From contig OZ251458.1 in NCBI GenBank assembly GCA_965242535.1, positions 124,001 through 188,000 of the forward strand: DNA of 64,000 bases, given 5' to 3'. This document shows positions 24,704 through 34,000 of this stretch, in pieces (the first letter of the stretch is position 1; every line of letters begins with the position of its first letter). This stretch comes from VXRD01 sp965242535 (GTDB lineage: Bacteria; Latescibacterota; UBA2968). The notes beneath the pieces are model-generated. The model did not search any database. It was not told where the DNA came from and saw only the letters and a program-made list of their open reading frames with translations. A program made the translations under genes and the position numbers.

Positions 24704-25345
24704 GTGCGATATATCGTTGTCGAAGGGGTGACCGGGGTGGGCAAGAGGCGGTTTGCCCGGGTCTTGGGGCAGCATCTCAATGCCCGCTTGGTGCTCGAAG
24801 AACCCGAGGAAAATCCCTTTTTGCCCTTGTTTTACGAAGCCCCAGAGCGATACGGCTTTCAGACGCAGGTCTTTTTTATGTTGAGCCGGTATCGGCAACA
24901 GCAAGAATTGCATCAGATGGATTTATTTCAAGAGGCGGTGGTCAGCAATTACATCTTTGAACGGGATCGCATCTACGCCAATCTCACGCTCGGGGACGCG
25001 GAGTTTTCGTTGTACGAACGCTTGGCCGAAACCCTGAGCGAAAAAATTCCCCAGCCGGATCTGGTCATTTATTTGCAGACGACAATCGATCATCTGATGC
25101 GGGGCATCAAAAGCCATGGGCGCGGGTATGAAAGCGCGATAACCGAAAATTACATGGCGCGGGTATTGGAGGCGTACAACCATTTTTTCTTTCACTATTC
25201 GACAACGCCCTTGCTCGCCGTCAATGTGTCGGAGATCGATTTTGAAAACCGCCCGCGCGATTTAGAGGGTTTATTGGCGCAAATCAAATCGCCGCCTGCG
25301 GGCACGCGGTATTATCGGCCAGCGCGGGTGGAGGCCGAGAAATGA
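24704..25345 (+). CDS. Deoxynucleoside kinase-family protein
   Basis: 213 residues. The P-loop is 'VVEGVTGVGKRRFAR', with R-R instead of the usual T/S after the Lys. Family motifs 'EEPEENPFLPLFY' (substrate base pocket), 'SNYIFERDRIYAN' (E-R-D lid region) and 'DLVIYLQTTIDHLMRGIKSHGR' match bacterial dGK/dAK-type kinases, which phosphorylate deoxynucleosides for salvage. The missing Thr/Ser after the P-loop Lys is a deviation worth noting. GTG 24704 has AGGAG immediately after MITE copy B, so the insertion defines its upstream region. Confidence 0.8.
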   Translation: MRYIVVEGVTGVGKRRFARVLGQHLNARLVLEEPEENPFLPLFYEAPERYGFQTQVFFMLSRYRQQQELHQMDLFQEAVVSNYIFERDRIYANLTLGDAEFSLYERLAETLSEKIPQPDLVIYLQTTIDHLMRGIKSHGRGYESAITENYMARVLEAYNHFFFHYSTTPLLAVNVSEIDFENRPRDLEGLLAQIKSPPAGTRYYRPARVEAEK

Positions 25346-25394
25346 GATGGGACTGCGAAAGGTCCCGCAACCCGTGTCCGTTTGAAGATACGAG

Positions 25395-26243
25395 ATGGGA
25401 TTGCGTATGGGAGCGCGGATAAAAATAGAAACCCTCGGCCTGATGAAACAGCGAGGCGAACCCATTGCGGTGTTGACGTGTTACGATCATCCCACGGCCG
25501 TTTTTCAGGATGGCGCGGGGGTCGATGTCATTTTTGTGGGCGATTCCGTGGGCGTCAATGTGTTGGGCTACGAAAGTCCACAGCGGGTAACGATGGACGA
25601 CATGCGCCACCATACGCGCGCGGTCAGGCGCGGGGTTGTCGACGCGCTGTTGATGGCGGATTTGCCCTACCGGTCTTATGAAACGCCCGCACAAGCGGTC
25701 AAAAATGCGCGGCAACTGGTTTTGGCAGGCGCAGAAGTGGTGAAACTCGAAGGCGGGCGCAATGTGATAGACCAAGTCCGCGCCCTCGTCGCCGAGGGCA
25801 TTCCCGTGGTCGGGCATGTGGGGTACACGCCGCAAACGCGCACGGGCAAGCGTCCCGTGTTTGGCGACTGTGCTGAAGACGCGCTCGACGTCCTCAAAGA
25901 CGCCGCCGCATTGGCGGTTGCCGGCGCGCTGGCCGTGGTTTTGGAATGCGTGCCCGAGCGCATCGCCGAAGTCGTCACCGACCGCGTGCCCATTCCGACC
26001 ATTGGCATTGGCGCGGGCCGCGTCTGCGATGGGCAGGTGCTCGTCGCACACGATATGCTAGGCGTACATCGGAGCCGCTATCGGTTTGTCAAAGCCTACG
26101 CGGATATCGAAGGCGCGATGCAAGAGGCATTTGCGGCCTACGTCCAAGACGTCAAAAATCGCCACTTTCCGCAAGACAAACACCGGTTTAAGATCAAAAG
26201 CGCGGAACTGCGCCGATTTCGTTTGCGCGCCGAGGATGTGTGA
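25395..26243 (+). CDS. panB: 3-methyl-2-oxobutanoate hydroxymethyltransferase (ketopantoate hydroxymethyltransferase)
   Basis: 282 residues. It adds a hydroxymethyl group from 5,10-methylene-THF to 2-oxoisovalerate, the first step of pantothenate synthesis. Diagnostic stretches are 'LTCYDHPTAVFQDGAGVDVI', 'VGDSVGVNVLGYE', 'MADLPYRSYE', 'VVKLEGG', 'VGHVGYTPQT' and 'LVAHDMLGV'; the metal-binding Asp in VGDS and the second Asp in MADLP are both present. A second in-frame ATG lies at 25407. Its TGA overlaps the ATG of panC. Confidence 0.95.
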   Translation: MGLRMGARIKIETLGLMKQRGEPIAVLTCYDHPTAVFQDGAGVDVIFVGDSVGVNVLGYESPQRVTMDDMRHHTRAVRRGVVDALLMADLPYRSYETPAQAVKNARQLVLAGAEVVKLEGGRNVIDQVRALVAEGIPVVGHVGYTPQTRTGKRPVFGDCAEDALDVLKDAAALAVAGALAVVLECVPERIAEVVTDRVPIPTIGIGAGRVCDGQVLVAHDMLGVHRSRYRFVKAYADIEGAMQEAFAAYVQDVKNRHFPQDKHRFKIKSAELRRFRLRAEDV

Positions 26244-27097
26244 TGACCGTCAAAATCGTAAAAGCGGTTCGCGCCATGCACCGCGCAGCCGATCAGATGC
26301 GGCGGGCCGGGCATCGCATCGCGCTCGTTCCCACGATGGGGTATTTGCACGAAGGGCATCTCAGCCTTGTGCGCCGGGCGCGCCGAGAGGCGGATCGCGT
26401 GGTGGTGAGCATTTTCGTCAACCCATTGCAATTTGGCCCGGCCGAGGATTTCGCCGCTTACCCCAGGGATTTGGCGCGCGATTTGGAACGGCTCGGCCAG
26501 TGCGGCGTGCATCTGGTGTATTTGCCCGAGGTCGCAGAAATCTATCCTGAGGATTTTGCGACAACGGTCGAAGTGGCGCGGCTGACCCAAGGGCTGTGCG
26601 GCGCGCATCGGCCCGGGCATTTTGGCGGCGTGACCACAATCGTCGCCAAGTTGTTTGCCGCGGTCAAACCCCATGTGGCTGTGTTTGGACAAAAAGACGC
26701 GCAACAGACCCTCGTGATTCAAAAGATGGTGCGCGATCTCGATTTGGATGTGGAGATAGCGATAGCCCCCACGGTGCGCGAAGCCGATGGCTTGGCGATG
26801 AGCTCGCGCAATGCCTATCTGACGCCCGATGAACGGATGGAAGCCCCATCGCTTTACCACGCGTTGATGATCGGAAAAAAAATGATCGCACGGGGCGAAC
26901 GGCGCGCGTGTCGAGTCGTCGCCGCGATGCGCGACGTGATCGCGCCGCTGTGCCATGCGAAAATCGACTACATCGAAGCCGTGGATGCGGAAAGCCTCGC
27001 GCCCGTGGAGGTACTCGAAAATTCCGTTTTGCTGGCCGTGGCCGTGCGCTTTGGCGAGGCGCGCTTAATAGACAACGCACCGATTCGCGTCAAATGA
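26243..27097 (+). CDS. panC: Pantoate--beta-alanine ligase (pantothenate synthetase)
   Basis: 284 residues. It condenses pantoate and beta-alanine with ATP. Typical motifs are 'ALVPTMGYLHEGHLSLVRRA' (HIGH-type, split as PTMGYLHEGHLSL), 'VSIFVNPLQFGPAEDFAAYP', 'RPGHFGGVTTIVAKLF', 'VFGQKDAQQTLVI' and 'SSRNAYLTPDER' (KMSKS-like). ATG 26243 overlaps the panB stop as TGATG, so the two are co-translated. No panD is present, so beta-alanine must come from elsewhere. Confidence 0.95.
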   Translation: MTVKIVKAVRAMHRAADQMRRAGHRIALVPTMGYLHEGHLSLVRRARREADRVVVSIFVNPLQFGPAEDFAAYPRDLARDLERLGQCGVHLVYLPEVAEIYPEDFATTVEVARLTQGLCGAHRPGHFGGVTTIVAKLFAAVKPHVAVFGQKDAQQTLVIQKMVRDLDLDVEIAIAPTVREADGLAMSSRNAYLTPDERMEAPSLYHALMIGKKMIARGERRACRVVAAMRDVIAPLCHAKIDYIEAVDAESLAPVEVLENSVLLAVAVRFGEARLIDNAPIRVK

Positions 27098-27165
27098 TTT
27101 TTTTACGCACAATCAAATTGTTGTAACTATTTGTATTATACCAAATACTCGGCTCGTATAAGGAC

Positions 27166-27194
27166 TTGACGCCCATAGGGGAGTTCATTATATT
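27166..27194 (+). promoter_or_regulatory. Promoter of sodA
   Basis: TTGACG (27166-27171), 17 bp, TATATT (27189-27194), 55 bp upstream of the start. The leader contains GAAGGAGTTTC twice, the second copy being the ribosome-binding site. Confidence 0.65.
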
Positions 27195-27248
27195 TTCCGT
27201 CCAATCGGCGAAGGAGTTTCCGTTCATTCCAAACGAAGGAGTTTCGAC

Positions 27249-27860
27249 ATGGCATATCAACTGCCCGACCTGCCTTATGCTTACGACGCGCTCGAGCCGC
27301 ACATTGATGCGCGCACGATGGAGATTCACCACTCCAAGCACCACAACGCGTACGTGACCAACCTCAACGCCGCGCTCGAAGGGCATGACGAGTTGGCCAA
27401 TCAGCCCATCGAAAGCCTGATCGGCAATTTGGACAGCGTGCCCGCAGACATCCGCACTGCCGTTCAAAACAACGGCGGCGGCCACGCCAACCACAGCTTG
27501 TTCTGGACCATCATGAGTCCCAATGGCGGGGGCGGCCCCACGGGCGCTGTTGCCGAAGCCATTGCGTCGTCTTTTGGCAGCTTGGAAGCCGCGAAGGAAA
27601 AATTTGTGACCGCCGCGACAACGCGCTTTGGCAGCGGATGGGCATGGTGCGTGGTCAAGGACGGCGCGCTCGACATTTTGAGCACGGCCAATCAGGACAA
27701 TCCGCTCATGACCGGCGATGGCACGCCCATCCTCGGCCTCGATGTGTGGGAACACGCCTATTATCTCAAGTACCAAAACCTGCGCCCGGATTACATCGAA
27801 GCGTGGACGAATACGATCGACTGGGACGAAGTGAATCGCCGCTACGAAGCTGCGCGGTGA
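27249..27860 (+). CDS. sodA: Superoxide dismutase, Mn-type
   Basis: 203 residues. It converts superoxide to hydrogen peroxide and oxygen. Metal ligands are His in 'EIHHSKHHNAYV', His in 'GGGHANHSLFW', and Asp/His in 'GLDVWEHAYYLKY'. The G-G-H-A-N-H and 'STANQDNPLM' signatures (Gly-77/Gln-146 positions) are those of the manganese form rather than the iron form, though cambialistic use cannot be excluded. No signal peptide, so cytoplasmic. The peroxiredoxin gene follows 22 bp downstream and would remove the peroxide produced. Confidence 0.95.
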   Translation: MAYQLPDLPYAYDALEPHIDARTMEIHHSKHHNAYVTNLNAALEGHDELANQPIESLIGNLDSVPADIRTAVQNNGGGHANHSLFWTIMSPNGGGGPTGAVAEAIASSFGSLEAAKEKFVTAATTRFGSGWAWCVVKDGALDILSTANQDNPLMTGDGTPILGLDVWEHAYYLKYQNLRPDYIEAWTNTIDWDEVNRRYEAAR

Positions 27861-27882
27861 GTTTTTCAAAAGGAAGCGAACA

Positions 27883-28362
27883 ATGGGCATTACCGTAGGT
27901 GATCGCGCGCCCGACTTTACGCTGAAATCGAAGTCCGGCGACGACATGAAAGACATCTCCCTGAGCGATTACGAGGGGCAGAAGAATGTCGTGATCTTGT
28001 TTTTCCCGCTGGCTTATACCGGCGTTTGCACCGAAGAGATGTGTTCGGTCAGCGGCGGGTTGGTCGATTACGACGCGCTCGACGCGCAGGTGTTGGGCAT
28101 CAGCGTGGATAGCCCCTTTGCCCAAGAAGCCTGGGCCAGGGAAAACGACATCGCCATTCCCTTGCTCAGCGATTTCAACAAAGAGGTCAGCGCGGCTTAT
28201 GGGGCGCAATTCGAAGACTTGATCGGATTTCGCGGCGTGGCAAAGCGTTCGGCTTTTGTCGTCGACAAAGCCGGCATCGTGCGCTTTGCATCCGTGTCTG
28301 ACGACCCGACTGTGTTGCCGGATTTTGACGCGATCAAAGCGCGTCTATCAGAACTGGGTTAG
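27883..28362 (+). CDS. Peroxiredoxin (AhpC/TSA family, AhpE-like)
   Basis: 159 residues. It reduces peroxides through the peroxidatic Cys in 'PLAYTGVCTEEMC' (residue ~48); a second Cys follows four positions later and could act as resolving Cys. 'GDRAPDFTLKSKSGD' at the N-terminus and 'GVAKRSAFVVDKAGIVRFA' near the end are standard peroxiredoxin features, with the conserved Arg. It is the middle gene of sodA-prx-iscA, with spacers of 22 and 8 bp, an oxidative-stress and Fe-S repair grouping. Confidence 0.9.
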   Translation: MGITVGDRAPDFTLKSKSGDDMKDISLSDYEGQKNVVILFFPLAYTGVCTEEMCSVSGGLVDYDALDAQVLGISVDSPFAQEAWARENDIAIPLLSDFNKEVSAAYGAQFEDLIGFRGVAKRSAFVVDKAGIVRFASVSDDPTVLPDFDAIKARLSELG

Positions 28363-28370
28363 GAGGAGTT

Positions 28371-28697
28371 ATGGTTCGCGTCACGGAAAACGCTGCGGGC
28401 AAAATCAGAGAACTCATGCTCCGCGAAGGCCGCCCCGGCGCGCACGGCTTGCGCCTGAAAGTGATCGGCGGCGGGTGTTCTGGCCTGCAATATCAACTCG
28501 ACTTCGACGAGGCGGTCCGCGAGGACGACAGCGTCGTCGAAGCCCACGGCGTTCGGGTCTTTGTCGATATGAAAAGCGCGCTTTTTTTGACGGGCACCGA
28601 ACTCGATTACGACGATGGCCTGATGGGCACGGGGTTCCGGTTCAACAACCCCAATGCCAAAAATCAGTGTGGTTGTGGAGAATCTTTCAGCGTTTGA
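28371..28697 (+). CDS. HesB/IscA-family iron-sulfur cluster carrier
   Basis: 108 residues, A-type Fe-S carrier. The three ligand cysteines are in 'GGGCSGLQYQL' and C-terminal 'QCGCGESFSV'. 'GTGFRFNNPNAKNQCGCG' is the usual ending of ErpA/IscA proteins. It would deliver clusters to apoproteins such as QueG, MiaB and LipA encoded nearby. It is the third gene of the sodA unit and is followed by a terminator at 28723. Confidence 0.9.
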   Translation: MVRVTENAAGKIRELMLREGRPGAHGLRLKVIGGGCSGLQYQLDFDEAVREDDSVVEAHGVRVFVDMKSALFLTGTELDYDDGLMGTGFRFNNPNAKNQCGCGESFSV

Positions 28698-28722
28698 ACA
28701 TCGTTTTGTCGAAAATTCAGAA

Positions 28723-28754
28723 GGGAGGGGTCGTATTGCGGTCCCTCTCTTTTG
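28723..28754 (+). terminator. Terminator of the sodA-prx-iscA unit
   Basis: GGGAGGG (28723-28729) pairs with CCCTCTC (28743-28749) over six pairs, followed by TTTT. The 28755-28908 stretch shows nothing else. Confidence 0.6.
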
Positions 28755-28921
28755 GGCTTAAATGCGTCCCTAAAGGACACAAACCCTATGATGTCTATCG
28801 CTTTTATTTTTTTCTCGGCGCGGGTCGTTCGGAAATTTTTCTGGGACCTCTCGGCATGGCCCTTTGAACACATCCGCGCTGCGGACCGAAAATTGGATTT
28901 GAATTTTGAAAGGAGGCTCCA

Positions 28922-30577
28922 ATGGATACCGCATTGTTGGGAGCTCCAATGGCAACTTACGGCATCTTTTTGGCGGTTGCCATTGCCCTGTTTGGAATCG
29001 GGTGGCTTTTGGGCACCCGGATCAGAGCGCGAAAAGTGCGCGAAATTGAGGAACGGGCTGAAAAGCACGCGATCAAGACCGCGGAAAAAGAAGATCGAAA
29101 TCGCAAGACCGCTTTTTTGGAAACCAAAAACAAGTGGTACGACGAAAAGGCGGAACTCGAAAAGGCTTTTGATCAAAAGCGGCGCGAGTTTGAACGGCAA
29201 AATGACGAATTGCACGAAAGGGAAACCAGCCTTGCAAAACGGGCCGAAATCGCAAGCCAGCGCGAAAAAACCCTGACCTTACGAGAAAAGGAGCACGCGC
29301 AAAAAACCGTCCGCTTGGAGAAGCGAGAATTGGAATTGGCCGATTTGATCGATCAACAACGGGCGCAATTAGAGCGCATTTCCGGCATGAATGTCGAACG
29401 CGCCCGCGAGATGTTGCTTGAAGACATTCGCAATTCGCTGCGGCAGACCTCCATCAATCTCGGCCGGGAAATGATCGAACACGCCCGCGAACGGGCCAAC
29501 CGCGAGGCCAAGAAAATTTTGGCGCAGGCCATCGAGCGCTGTTCCACCGATCAAACCGTGCAGTCGTCCATCTCGGTCGTCACCTTGCCCAACGACAACA
29601 TCAAGGGGTGGATCGTCGGCAAAGAGGGGCGCAATATCATCGCGTTTGAAGCCGCGACGGGCGTGAAAGTGATCGTCAACGACACGCCCGAGGCGGTCGT
29701 GTTGTCCAGCTTTGATCCGGTCAAGCGCGATGTGGCGCGTCTGGCGATGGAGCAACTGGTGCGCGAGGGCCGCATCAACCCGAGCCGCGTTGAAACCGTG
29801 GTCGCCAGTTGCGAAAAAAAGGTGCATTCGATCATCGCCGAAGAAGGCCATCGGGCCGTGCGCGACTTGGGCATCGACGAATTGCATCCCGAACTGGTCA
29901 AACTGGTCGGCAAACTCAAATACCGCACGAGCTTTGGGCAAAACGTGCTCGGGCATTCCAAGGAAGTGGCGTTTCTGGCCGGCGCGATGGCAGCGGAATT
30001 GAACATGGACGAAAAACTCGCCCGCCGCTGTGGGCTGTTGCACGACATCGGCAAAGCCGTGGATCAGGAACTCGAGGGCAAGCACACCGATATCGGCGCG
30101 CATCTGGCCGGTAAGTACGGCGAAGGCCCCGAGGTGATCAACGGCATTTTTTATCACCACGGCGAGGCCGAAGCCGAGACCCCGATTTCGTTTTTGGTCA
30201 AAGCCGCAGACGCGATTTCGTCCTCCCGGCCCGGCGCGCGGCGAGACGACCCGGAAGCGTATATCAAGCGGATGCGCGGCTTGGAGGAAATCGCGCGATC
30301 TTTCGACGGGGTGCGAGACGCCTATGCCATCAATGCGGGCCGCGAAGTGCGCGTGTTGGTCAACGCCACGCATGTGAGCGACGAACGCGCCAAAGACCTG
30401 TCCTATGAAATCGCCGAGCGCGTGCGCGAGGAAATGACCTATCCGGGCGAGGTTCAAATCACGGTGATTCGGCAAATCGTCACCTCGAACTTGGCCGGGC
30501 GCCCCGGCAGGCGCAAGCCAAAGCCCCGAAAACGCCATGCGCGCCGCCGCAATCGCCCAGCCCCAGCCAGCGCGTAA
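28922..30577 (+). CDS. rny: Ribonuclease Y with an extra basic C-terminal tail
   Basis: 551 residues, membrane-anchored endoribonuclease that starts mRNA decay. A TM helix 'GIFLAVAIALFGIGWLLG' (~13-30) is followed by a long charged coiled coil (~35-190), a KH domain with 'GWIVGKEGRNIIAFE' (~228) and an HD domain with 'LLHDIGKAVD' (~370) and 'HHGEAEAET'. The usual protein ends near 'VIRETRAxxxAK'. Here it continues 'VIRQIVTSNLAGRPGRRKP' and ends in a run of Arg/Lys/Pro, about 25 extra residues that may bind RNA or come from a late frameshift. AAGGAGG precedes ATG 28922; ATG 28949 is an alternative. Confidence 0.92.
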   Translation: MDTALLGAPMATYGIFLAVAIALFGIGWLLGTRIRARKVREIEERAEKHAIKTAEKEDRNRKTAFLETKNKWYDEKAELEKAFDQKRREFERQNDELHERETSLAKRAEIASQREKTLTLREKEHAQKTVRLEKRELELADLIDQQRAQLERISGMNVERAREMLLEDIRNSLRQTSINLGREMIEHARERANREAKKILAQAIERCSTDQTVQSSISVVTLPNDNIKGWIVGKEGRNIIAFEAATGVKVIVNDTPEAVVLSSFDPVKRDVARLAMEQLVREGRINPSRVETVVASCEKKVHSIIAEEGHRAVRDLGIDELHPELVKLVGKLKYRTSFGQNVLGHSKEVAFLAGAMAAELNMDEKLARRCGLLHDIGKAVDQELEGKHTDIGAHLAGKYGEGPEVINGIFYHHGEAEAETPISFLVKAADAISSSRPGARRDDPEAYIKRMRGLEEIARSFDGVRDAYAINAGREVRVLVNATHVSDERAKDLSYEIAERVREEMTYPGEVQITVIRQIVTSNLAGRPGRRKPKPRKRHARRRNRPAPASA

Positions 30578-30581
30578 TCCC

Positions 30582-30947
30582 ATGTCCGACGCTTATTCCC
30601 CAATTTTGCGGGATCACTTCGAACATCCCAGAAATGTCGGCGCGTTGCAAACCCCGGATGCGGTAGGGTATGCGGAAAATCCCGCTTCGGGCACCACCCT
30701 GTCCCTGCACCTCGCGTTGAAAAATGGCATCATCGATCGAGCGGTTTTTCAAGCGCAGGGATGCGCGGCGACCATCGCTTCCGGGTCCGTGCTGACGGAA
30801 TGGATGAGGGGCAAAACGCCCGATGAGGCCCGCAAAATCTCGCGTGCCGATATCGAAGCCGCGCTCGGCGGCTTGCCTCCCACGCGGAAACACGCCGCCG
30901 ATTTGGCGGTGGATGCGGTTCGCGCGGCACTCGCTAATCAGACCTGA
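30582..30947 (+). CDS. IscU/NifU-N-like scaffold-fold protein lacking two of three cluster cysteines
   Basis: 121 residues with the IscU fold pattern: 'ILRDHFEHPRNVGAL', 'FQAQGCAATIASGSVLTE' and 'RADIEAALGGLPPTRKHAA'. In canonical IscU the cluster ligands are in N-P-x-C-G-D, G-C-x-x-x-I-A-S and H-C. Here the first reads 'ENPASGT' and the last 'KHAADLA', so only the central Cys remains. It may be a non-cluster paralogue, an IscS-binding regulator, or a single-Cys carrier. Start ATG 30582 is four bases after the rny stop; the longer in-frame start overlaps rny. Confidence 0.75.
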   Translation: MSDAYSPILRDHFEHPRNVGALQTPDAVGYAENPASGTTLSLHLALKNGIIDRAVFQAQGCAATIASGSVLTEWMRGKTPDEARKISRADIEAALGGLPPTRKHAADLAVDAVRAALANQT

Positions 30948-30955
30948 CAACCGCG

Positions 30956-30984
30956 GGGCAGGGCGTTGTTGCGTCCTGCCCTTT
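30956..30984 (+). terminator. Probable terminator after the IscU-like gene
   Basis: GGGCAGG (30956-30962) and CCTGCCC (30975-30981) form a perfect 7-bp stem with a 12-base loop and a short T-run. Confidence 0.5.
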
Positions 30985-30994
30985 GTCAATCACT

Positions 30995-31021
30995 CGTAGG
31001 GACAGGCCCCCGTGCCTGTCC
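30995..31021 (+). repeat. Dispersed 27-bp palindromic repeat, intact copy
   Basis: CGTAGGGACAGGC / CCCCGT / GCCTGTCC: arms GGACAGGC and GCCTGTCC pair perfectly around a six-base loop. It is 20 bp before the start of the WD40 protein gene. Other intact copies lie at 52735-52761 and, reversed, at 59453-59479. Confidence 0.75.
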
Positions 31022-31041
31022 TCGCAACGAGGAGGACAATC

Positions 31042-34000
31042 ATGAATTGTGTCACCCTCCCCATCAAACTGACCACGTGCGTTTTCGCGTTGCTCTGTCT
31101 CGCGTCTATCGGGCAGGCATCGCCGCCATCCGCAGAACACGACGGGCATTTCTGCTTGCCCCTCGACTGGGAAGACATGCGAGCACGCGATAGCCTCTAC
31201 GCCGCGAGCAAGCATGCGTTGAATCTAAACGTGGGCGAACCGCGCACCGTGCGGATGATCTACTTCTTGCCCAATGACCGGCCGCATCGCGCCGAGATCG
31301 TTCAAAAAATGAAAGATGAGATCCGCCACATTCAGACCTTTTACCGCGATCAGATGCGGGCACACGGACATGGGGACATGACCTTCCGCTTTGAAACCGA
31401 TGCCCAAGGCGAACCGTTGGTTCACCGCATGGATGGGCAACATCCCGATAGCCACTATCTTGACGGTACGTTTGGTACTGTGATTGCCGATGTTAGACAG
31501 GTGTTTGATCTCTTCTCGGCGAACAATGTTTACTTCATCGTCATTGACAATACTATAGATGCAATTGGTACTGGTGGCCGACGTGCCCAAGGTGTGGCCG
31601 ATGGTGGGAATAATAAAAATAGAGGTATTGCGTTGTTTCCTGGCGGATTTGACTGGACAACTGCCGCCCATGAACTTGGACACGCCTTTGGATTGGAGCA
31701 TGATTTCAGGGATGGAGCTTACATCATGTCGTATGGTCCAGGACAGGATCGATTATCTTCGTGCCATGCTGAATTTTTATCCGTGCATCCCTACTTCAAT
31801 CCCGATATACCAAATGAAAATACACCGCCAACAACTGTTGAATTCATCTCGTCACCTGAATATCCGGCAGGGTCAACAAGCGTTTCTATCCAACTCAGAG
31901 ACAGCGATCCAGATGGACTTCATCAAGCAATCCTACTCGTTAAAACAAGATCACCACACCCTGCACCCGGATTTCTTGAAGTGAAGGCGTGCCGAGGGTT
32001 GAATGGCGAACGAGATGCTATCATTCAATTCGATTATGATGGTGTTATTCCATCTGGTGGCGGTACAAGTCTTTCCTATCCCACCACGCATCACATTTTC
32101 GTCCAGGTAGTAGATAAGCGCGGAAATGTAGATATGAGGGCTTTTAAGCTCTGGGAAATTATGCCACAACATCTCGCCACCCTTGAAGGACATTCGAAGT
32201 GGGTTAATTCTGTTGCCTTTTCCCCCGATGGAATGACACTCGCTTCAGGGGCTGAGGATAAAACGATCAAGCTGTGGGATATTGCGACACGATCAAATAT
32301 CGCCACCCTTACAAATACCGCCAGGGGGGGGCGTCTCGGGGCAGTCAATGCTATTGCGTTCGCTTCCGATGGGACAATGCTCGCTACCGGAGGCCGGGTC
32401 AATCTGTACGATATGATGACGAGGCGTAGCATCGCCACATTTAGTCCTAATAGTTATGAGTCTTTTTGTGTTGCGTTTTCACCCGATGGGACAATGCTCG
32501 CGTCTGGGTCTTTTGATAACACGGTCAAGCTATGGGATGTGGCAACGCGAACAAATATCGCCACGCTTGAAGGGCATACGGATTGGGTCAAGTCTGTAGC
32601 CTTTTCGCCCGATGGCACAACGCTCGCATCTGGGTCTTTTGATAACACGGTCAAGCTATGGGATGTGGCAACGCGAACAAATATCGCCACGCTTGAGGCG
32701 CAGGGGGATGATATCTATTCAGTTGCCTTTTCGCCTGATGGAACGACATTAGCTTCAGGTCCAGGTTCAGAGTCAAGATTAATTAAGTTGTGGGATGTGG
32801 CAACGCGAACAGAGATCGCCACACTTGAGGGGCATACCAATGCAGTCTTTTCTGTTGCGTTTTCGCCCGATGGTACAACGCTCGCTTCCGGATCTCATGA
32901 TTTTACGATCAAGCTGTGGGACATAATGGCGAAGCGTAATATCGCCACATTTGAAGGGGATATGTCTGTCCGTTCTGTCGCGTTTTCGCCTAATGGAAGG
33001 CTACTCGCTTCCGGGGCAGAGGATGGCACAGTCAAACTATGGGATACATCCGAGTGGATATTGCCCCGTCCTTGGACACTTGTAAAAATTTCAGGGGATA
33101 ACCAGCAAGGGGTGCCCGGTGAAGCACTGACGAACCCTTATGTTGTTGAAGTGCGAGATCAATACGGTAATCTCTTACCAGATGCTCAGGTTGCGTTTAC
33201 TGTCACCGCAGGCGATGGAAAACTCAGCGGACGATTCACCACTGCGGGCACGACAACCGATGCCAATGGCAGGGCACAGAGTACGCTCACGCTTGGTCCA
33301 AATCCGGGCACCAATATTGTTGAGGCATCTGTTTCTGGAATTAAGACGACTTTTAACGTCGTGGGAATCGGCATCCCTATGCCGCCGATTGCGGGGGGCA
33401 ATTATCAGACGTGGCATTTACCCGATGGAGCACTCACTCGCTGGGGGACAGGCCGCATTAGTGAACTCGATAGAGGCATCGCGTTTTCGCCGGATGGTCA
33501 AATCGTCGCCGTGGCAAGTGCCATTGGCGTTTGGCTCTACGATGTGGCGACAGCCCGTGAACGCGCCCTACTCACCGGGCATGCTGGCGCTGTCCAGTCC
33601 GTTGCGTTTTCGCCCGATGGCACAACGCTCGCTTCCGGGGCTTCTGATAACACGATCAAGTTGTGGGACATTGCAACAGAAACAAATGTCGCTACTCTTG
33701 AAGGTCATGCCGGTGTGAGCTCTATTGCGTATTCCCCGGATGGTACAACGCTTGCATCTGGGGCATGGGATACGACGGTCAAGTTGTGGGATATAGAGAC
33801 CCTGACAAATACCGCCACCCTTGAAGGGCATAAGAGTCGGATCCTTTCTGTAGCCTTTTCGCCCGATGGCACAACGCTCGCTTCCGGATCTCATGATTTT
33901 GCGATCAAGCTGTGGGACGTTGCGACGCGAACAAATATCGCCACCCTTGAAGGACATAGGGAATTGGTCCGTTCCGTTGCCTTTTCGCCCGATGGCACAA

